A stretch of DNA of 64,000 nt from JBDHHQ01 sp039586035 (GTDB taxonomy: Bacteria > Gemmatimonadota > Gemmatimonadetes > Longimicrobiales > Gaopeijiaceae), in assembly GCA_039586035.1 (NCBI GenBank), contig JBDHLD010000028.1, forward strand, positions 1 to 64,000, read 5' to 3'. This document shows, piece after piece, positions 59,856 to 64,000 of the stretch. Each line of letters begins with the position of its first letter. Within the stretch, counting starts at the first letter, position 1. Made by a program: the position numbers and the translations under genes. Below the pieces are notes generated by a model that was not told the origin of the DNA, made no database searches, and was given only the letters and a program-made list of their open reading frames with translations.

Positions 59856-61550
59856 ATGGCCCACGATAAGATCCGCGCCGCCGTCCAGGACGTCCTCGGG
59901 GAGCTGGGCGCGGACGACGCCGAGATTCGGCTCGAACGGCCCCGGGACCCCACCCACGGTGACGTCGCGACGAACGTTGCCCTCACGCTCGCAGGTCGAC
60001 TCGGGCGACCGCCGAGGGCGATCGCCGAAGAGATCGTACGGCGCCTCGATAGGGCCAGGGCCGGTGTCGACCACGCCGAGGTCGCCGGCCCGGGCTTCAT
60101 CAACTTCCGCCTCGCCTCAGGGGATCTGGCGGCCGGCCTGGTCCAGATCATCGCCCGCGACGGGGACTACGGTAGGTCGGAAGAGGGATCGGGACGCGCT
60201 CACATGGTGGAGTTCGTCTCCGCCAATCCGACTGGACCTCTCCACCTGGGACACGGCCGTCAAGCGGCTCTGGGCGACGCCGTCGCTTCGTTGTTGGAAT
60301 GGACGGGGTGGGACGTCTACCGGGAGTTCTACTACAACGATGCCGGTGTCCAGATCGAGCGGCTGGCACGCAGTGTCTGGGCACGGTACCAACAGCTTCT
60401 GGGGGGCGACGCGGAGGTCCCCGAGGACGGCTATCACGGCGCGTACGTTCGGGACGTGGCCGAACGACTCACCGAGCTCGTAGGCGACCGGCACGCGGAC
60501 GACGACGGCGCCGAAGCGCTGGACGAGATCCGCCGATTTGCCGTGAAGACGCTCCGGGAAGAGCAGGACCGCGACCTGGGCGAGTTCCGGGTCGACTTCG
60601 ACTGCCACTACCTCGAGTCGTCCCTCTACACCGACGGACGCGTCGCCGACACCCTGGCAGCTCTCGAGAAGACCGGTCTCACCTACGAGCGCGACGGGGC
60701 GATCTGGTTCCGGTCCAGCGAGTTCGGAGACCAGAAGGACCGGGTCATGATCAAGAGCGACGGGCAGCCCACGTACTTCCTGCCGGACGTCGCCTATCAC
60801 CTGACCAAGTGGGAACGTGGCTTCCACCACGTCATCAACGTGCAGGGATCGGATCACCACGGCACGGTGGCCCGGGTCCGGGCCGGTCTGCGGGCGCTGG
60901 GGCTACCGGAGGGGTACCCGGAGTACGTCCTCCACCAGATGGTCACCGTGGAGCGCGACGGCAGGGAGGTGAAGCTCTCCAAGCGGGCCGGCGCCCACAC
61001 GACCCTGCGGGAGCTGTTCGAGGAGGTCGGTGTGGACGTGGTCCGGTACTTCTTCCAGATGCGCAAGCCGGACGCCCACCTGGTCTTCGATCTGGACATG
61101 GCGCTGGATCAGTCCGAGAAGAACCCGGTCTACAAGATCCAGTACGCCCACGCGCGTATGTGCAGCATCTTCGCCAAGGCGGGTCTCGATGCCGAGGCGT
61201 TCGATCCTTCCACCGTGGACTTCGCCCTGCTGGAGCACCCCCTCGAGAGAGAGCTGGTCAAGCAGCTGTCCGAGTTCCCTCGTGTCGTGGCTCGGGCCTC
61301 CGAGGTCAGAGGTCCCCACGTGGTGTGCGACTACCTGGAGAAGACGGCTGGCGCCGTGAACTCGTGGTATCACGCGGGGAACCCGACCAGGAACCCCGAG
61401 TTGGCCGTCTTGGTGGACGATCCGGGTCCCAGAACGGCGCGTCTCGCCCTGGCACGAGCCGTGCAGATCGTGCTGCGCAACGGCCTCTCCCTCCTGGGGA
61501 TCACCAGTCCCCGCCGCATGGAGCGTGAGCTGGCGGAGGCACCCTCGTAG
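59856..61550 (+). CDS. argS: Arginyl-tRNA synthetase
   Basis: This 564-residue class I synthetase has an N-terminal Add-1-like domain, SANPTGPLHLGHGRQA (the HIGH signature), GSDHHGTVARVRAGL, the EVKLSKRAG form of the KMSKS loop, and a C-terminal DALR anticodon-binding domain. It charges tRNA-Arg. ATG 59856 is used; the in-frame TTG at 59850 has GAGG at a better distance and could be the true start. It lies between fmdB and the PfkB kinase gene. Confidence 0.95.
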   Translation: MAHDKIRAAVQDVLGELGADDAEIRLERPRDPTHGDVATNVALTLAGRLGRPPRAIAEEIVRRLDRARAGVDHAEVAGPGFINFRLASGDLAAGLVQIIARDGDYGRSEEGSGRAHMVEFVSANPTGPLHLGHGRQAALGDAVASLLEWTGWDVYREFYYNDAGVQIERLARSVWARYQQLLGGDAEVPEDGYHGAYVRDVAERLTELVGDRHADDDGAEALDEIRRFAVKTLREEQDRDLGEFRVDFDCHYLESSLYTDGRVADTLAALEKTGLTYERDGAIWFRSSEFGDQKDRVMIKSDGQPTYFLPDVAYHLTKWERGFHHVINVQGSDHHGTVARVRAGLRALGLPEGYPEYVLHQMVTVERDGREVKLSKRAGAHTTLRELFEEVGVDVVRYFFQMRKPDAHLVFDLDMALDQSEKNPVYKIQYAHARMCSIFAKAGLDAEAFDPSTVDFALLEHPLERELVKQLSEFPRVVARASEVRGPHVVCDYLEKTAGAVNSWYHAGNPTRNPELAVLVDDPGPRTARLALARAVQIVLRNGLSLLGITSPRRMERELAEAPS

Positions 61551-61576
61551 CCCTCGAGAGGAGAGAGCTCACGCAT

Positions 61577-62503
61577 ATGTCGATTCTCGTGGTCGGAAGC
61601 GTGGCGTTGGACACGGTGAAGACCCCCTTCGGCGAAGCCGACGAAGTGCTCGGCGGCTCGGCGGTCTTCTTCAGCGCCGCCGCGTCGCTGTTCAGCCCGG
61701 TCTCCGTGGTCGCCGTCGTGGGTGACGACTACCCGGTCGAGCGGCTCGGCTTCCTCGCGGGGCGCGGCGTGGATCTCGCCGGCCTGGAAACGGCTCCGGG
61801 CCGGAGCTTCCGGTGGGGCGGCACGTACGCCTACGACCTCAACGCGCGCAGCACCGACTTCACGGAGCTGGGGGTTTTCGCCGACTTCAACCCCAAGATC
61901 CCCGAGGCCTTCCGGGACAGCGAGTTCGTCTTTCTGGGCAACATCGATCCGGCTCTCCAGCTGGACGTGCTGAAGCAGGTGCGGGACCCCGGCCTGGTGG
62001 TGTGCGACACCATGAACTACTGGATCGAGGGCCGCAGCGAGGCGCTTGCGGAGCTGCTGCCCCACGTCGACATCCTCATGGTGAACGACGAGGAGGCGAG
62101 GCAGCTCGCCGATCACCACAACGTGTTGGTGGCGGCCCGGCGCATCCAGGAGCTCGGGCCGAGCATGGTGGTGGTGAAGAAGGGCGAGCATGGGGCGGCC
62201 ATCTTCAGCGAGGACACCATGTTCTTCATACCCGGCTACCCGCTGGAAGAGGTCTTCGACCCCACCGGAGCGGGGGACTCCTTCGCTGGTGGGTTCATGG
62301 GCTACCTGGCCCGCAGCGGTGCACGGGATGATGGGGACTACCGTCGAGCCATGGTGTACGGCTCGGCCATGGGTTCATTCGCCGTGGAGAAGTTCAGCAT
62401 CGAGCGGTTTCGGGACCTCTCCATGTCGCACGTTCACGAGCGCGTGGAGGAATTCCGCGAGATGACGGCCTTCGAGCATGCGATCACCGATGTCACGACC
62501 TGA
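61577..62503 (+). CDS. PfkB family carbohydrate/nucleoside kinase
   Basis: This 308-residue kinase of the ribokinase/PfkB family has VLGGSAVFFSAAASLF and VAVVGDDYPVERLGFL near the N-terminus, MVNDEEARQL and MVVVKKGEHGAAIF, and the C-terminal signature DPTGAGDSFAGGFMGYLAR with the catalytic Asp. It phosphorylates a sugar or nucleoside at a hydroxymethyl group using ATP. ATG 61577 has GAGAGGAGAG upstream. It overlaps the purM start region by about 14 bases, so a link to purine or ribose metabolism is conceivable, but the substrate is not readable from motifs. Confidence 0.88.
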   Translation: MSILVVGSVALDTVKTPFGEADEVLGGSAVFFSAAASLFSPVSVVAVVGDDYPVERLGFLAGRGVDLAGLETAPGRSFRWGGTYAYDLNARSTDFTELGVFADFNPKIPEAFRDSEFVFLGNIDPALQLDVLKQVRDPGLVVCDTMNYWIEGRSEALAELLPHVDILMVNDEEARQLADHHNVLVAARRIQELGPSMVVVKKGEHGAAIFSEDTMFFIPGYPLEEVFDPTGAGDSFAGGFMGYLARSGARDDGDYRRAMVYGSAMGSFAVEKFSIERFRDLSMSHVHERVEEFREMTAFEHAITDVTT

Positions 62504-63533
62504 AGCCCAACCACTCTCGTACAGCGCCGCGGGCGTCGACCTGGACGCCGCAGAGCGAGCCAAGGCGTCCCTCGCCGACCTGGTGGCTTCCACGCGCGAT
62601 GAGAACACGCTATCCGAGATGGGACTCTTCGGCGGCCTGTACGCCGTGCCGCCCGGCACCACGTCTCCTGTACTGGTGTCCAGCGCGGACGGCGTGGGGA
62701 CCAAGCTAAAGCTGGCCTTTCTCACCGGCCGTCATGAGACGGTGGGGCAGGATCTGGTCAACCATTGCGTCAATGACATCCTGGTTCAGGGCGCTCGGCC
62801 CCTCTTCTTCCTGGACTACCTGGCCACCGGCGAGATGGACGAGCAGGTGGTCACCGAGGTGGTGGCGGGCCTGGCCATCGCCTGCAGGGAGAACGGATGC
62901 GCCCTGCTCGGCGGCGAGACGGCGCAGATGCCCGACTTCTACGCGGCCGGCGAGTATGATCTGGCCGGATTCATCGTCGGGCTGGTGGAACGGGACCGCG
63001 TGCTGGACGGCTCCCGCGTCAAGGCTGGCGACATCCTGATCGGGATCGGCTCGAGCGGGTTGCACACGAATGGCTACACCCTGGCTCGGGCCATCGTCTT
63101 CGATCGTATGGGGCTCGAGGTGAGCGATCCGTTTCCCGGAACGGACGAAAGCGTCGGAGAGGTGTTGCTGCGCGTCCATCGCAGCTACCTGACCAGCCTC
63201 ACCCCGCTCCTGGCCGAGGAGACCGTCCATGGGTTGGCCCACGTGACCGGTGGAGGCATACCGGGCAACCTGCCTCGGACCATCCCCGCGGGCCTCGGCG
63301 CGGTAGTGGACCGCGCCACCTGGGAAGTGCCATCGCTGTTCCAGGTGCTCCAGCGCGGGGGCAGGGTGGACGGCGACGAGATGTACCGGGTCTTCAACAT
63401 GGGCGTGGGCATGATCGCCATCGTGCCTCCGCGCTGGGCCGCTGACACGGTGGCGCGGCTCGAGGCTGCCGGGGAGACCGCTTGGATCATGGGCGAAGTC
63501 GAGGACGGCGAGGGGGTGCGCTTCCGAGGATGA
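62490..63533 (+). CDS. purM: Phosphoribosylformylglycinamidine cyclo-ligase
   Basis: This 347-residue PurM (AIR synthetase) has SYSAAGVDLDAAE at the N-terminus, SSADGVGTKLKLAFLTGRHE, VNHCVNDILVQGARPLFFLD, ALLGGETAQMPDFYAAGEYD and AHVTGGGIPGNLPRTIP. It closes FGAM to AIR in purine biosynthesis with ATP. I use ATG 62490; ATG 62478 four codons earlier is equally possible. Both lie within the end of the PfkB kinase gene. The stop overlaps the next gene (ATGA). Confidence 0.94.
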   Translation: MSRPEAQPLSYSAAGVDLDAAERAKASLADLVASTRDENTLSEMGLFGGLYAVPPGTTSPVLVSSADGVGTKLKLAFLTGRHETVGQDLVNHCVNDILVQGARPLFFLDYLATGEMDEQVVTEVVAGLAIACRENGCALLGGETAQMPDFYAAGEYDLAGFIVGLVERDRVLDGSRVKAGDILIGIGSSGLHTNGYTLARAIVFDRMGLEVSDPFPGTDESVGEVLLRVHRSYLTSLTPLLAEETVHGLAHVTGGGIPGNLPRTIPAGLGAVVDRATWEVPSLFQVLQRGGRVDGDEMYRVFNMGVGMIAIVPPRWAADTVARLEAAGETAWIMGEVEDGEGVRFRG

Positions 63534-64000
63534 GGCTCTGGCCGTCGCTCCTTGCCGCCGTGGGGGCTGCGGCGCCTCTGGCGGCCCAGGGCGCCGGAGA
63601 CGTAGCCCAGTCGTGTGCCGGGGCGGGAACCCCGGCCGATCACGCGTGGTGCACCGAGATCGCTCTCGGGGTGCAAGCAGCGCAGGGCGACCTGGCTCTC
63701 TTGAGCTCCGGTGGCGCCGCCTTGCCGGGAGCCGTCAGCACACTGGGAAAGCGGGTCGGCTCCTCTCCCCGCCTGTCGTTCTCTGGGCGGTTGGCGCTCG
63801 TGGGCTTCGAGGGACCCGACCTGAGTGACTCCGCGGTCGTGCCGGCACCGGGCGTCTCGGCGTTGGCCCCAGCGCTGCACGGGGCCTTCGGGCTCGGTCT
63901 TTTTCGTGGGTTCTCGCCCTCGCCCACCGTGGGCGGGCTGTTGGCGCTGGACGTGCTGGCGACGGCCAGCGCCCTCTTTCCGCCCGGCTCACTCGGCTAC
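63530..64000 (+). CDS. Secreted or outer-membrane protein, 3' end cut by the window
   Basis: From ATG 63530 the frame stays open to the window edge (157 codons). The N-terminus is a signal peptide (MRLWPSLLAAVGAAAPLAAQ, cleavage near AAQ-GAG). The mature part has two Cys in a short segment (SCAGAGTPADHAWC) and then alternating hydrophobic and Gly-rich strands (RLSFSGRLALVGFEGPD, GAFGLGLFRG), which suggests a beta-rich envelope protein. No family is recognised. ATG overlaps the TGA of purM (ATGA). The rest of the gene lies outside the window. Confidence 0.65.
   Translation, partial: MRLWPSLLAAVGAAAPLAAQGAGDVAQSCAGAGTPADHAWCTEIALGVQAAQGDLALLSSGGAALPGAVSTLGKRVGSSPRLSFSGRLALVGFEGPDLSDSAVVPAPGVSALAPALHGAFGLGLFRGFSPSPTVGGLLALDVLATASALFPPGSLGY

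Noticed and set aside
1..64000. tRNA, rRNA, CRISPR, insertion sequence or prophage
   Set aside because: Scanning the gaps and genes by eye gave no cloverleaf, no regularly spaced repeats, no transposase or integrase, and no phage structural gene.

Overview
The window is one contiguous piece of a GC-rich chromosome. It has tightly packed operons with many ATGA, GTGA and TGATG overlaps, frequent GTG and some TTG starts, TonB/outer-membrane proteins, a PadR regulator, Tat and lipoprotein signals, and an FmdB-type zinc ribbon with a GFYITDY tail. This fits a Gram-negative, aerobic, Gemmatimonadota-like bacterium. That assignment is an inference from gene style; no rRNA or other decisive marker is present. 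I saw no tRNA, rRNA, CRISPR array, insertion sequence or phage gene.

Region 1 (1-3.5 kb, minus strand): the decayed 3' end of an acyl-CoA ligase gene lies directly against a two-gene cassette. The cassette encodes a patatin-like phospholipase, then a protein with an N-terminal TIR/nucleoside-deoxyribosyltransferase-like domain and a TPR/TRAF-binding-like C-terminus. It resembles the sensor/effector pairs of anti-phage systems and is my best candidate for an undescribed system.

Region 2 (3.5-21.4 kb, minus strand): two molybdenum hydroxylase modules. The upstream module (21.4-12.0 kb) is a form I aerobic CO dehydrogenase: split XdhC/CoxI, a molybdopterin-binding/MocA fusion, CoxD, CoxE, CoxG, CoxM, CoxS and CoxL, the last with the AYRCSFR active-site loop. 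After a stem-loop comes a second, form II-like module: an XdhC-YHS fusion, CoxS, CoxL with a RGAGR loop, CoxM, CoxD, CoxE and a coupled M19 dipeptidase. The organism can probably oxidise CO as a supplementary energy source.

Region 3 (21.7-35.4 kb): a secreted P1-family peptidase coupled to a sodium:solute symporter; a convergent asparagine-synthetase-like gene with a glycosyltransferase; outer-membrane proteins (beta-barrel, DUF3943); a Gly/Ala-rich membrane protein; an endonuclease/exonuclease/phosphatase lipoprotein; a PadR regulator with a coiled-coil membrane partner; a lone receiver protein; and a Tat-exported class V aminotransferase with a thioredoxin-like lipoprotein.

Region 4 (35.5-43.9 kb, plus strand): a signalling operon with a small HDOD-companion protein, an HDOD protein and two large hybrid histidine kinases, the first with its HPt domain out of frame. 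A TonB-dependent receptor follows.

Region 5 (44-64 kb, plus strand): housekeeping and central metabolism. It holds RNase Z, a small unknown, TyrA, an AroA-Cmk fusion, ribosomal protein S1 (with a leader hairpin and an acidic repeat tail), and a periplasmic-binding-like lipoprotein. Next comes a propionyl-CoA module (carboxyltransferase, biotin carboxylase, BCCP, methylmalonyl-CoA mutase) interrupted by an RlmD-like rRNA methyltransferase. FmdB protein, ArgS, a PfkB kinase, PurM and a truncated secreted protein close the window.
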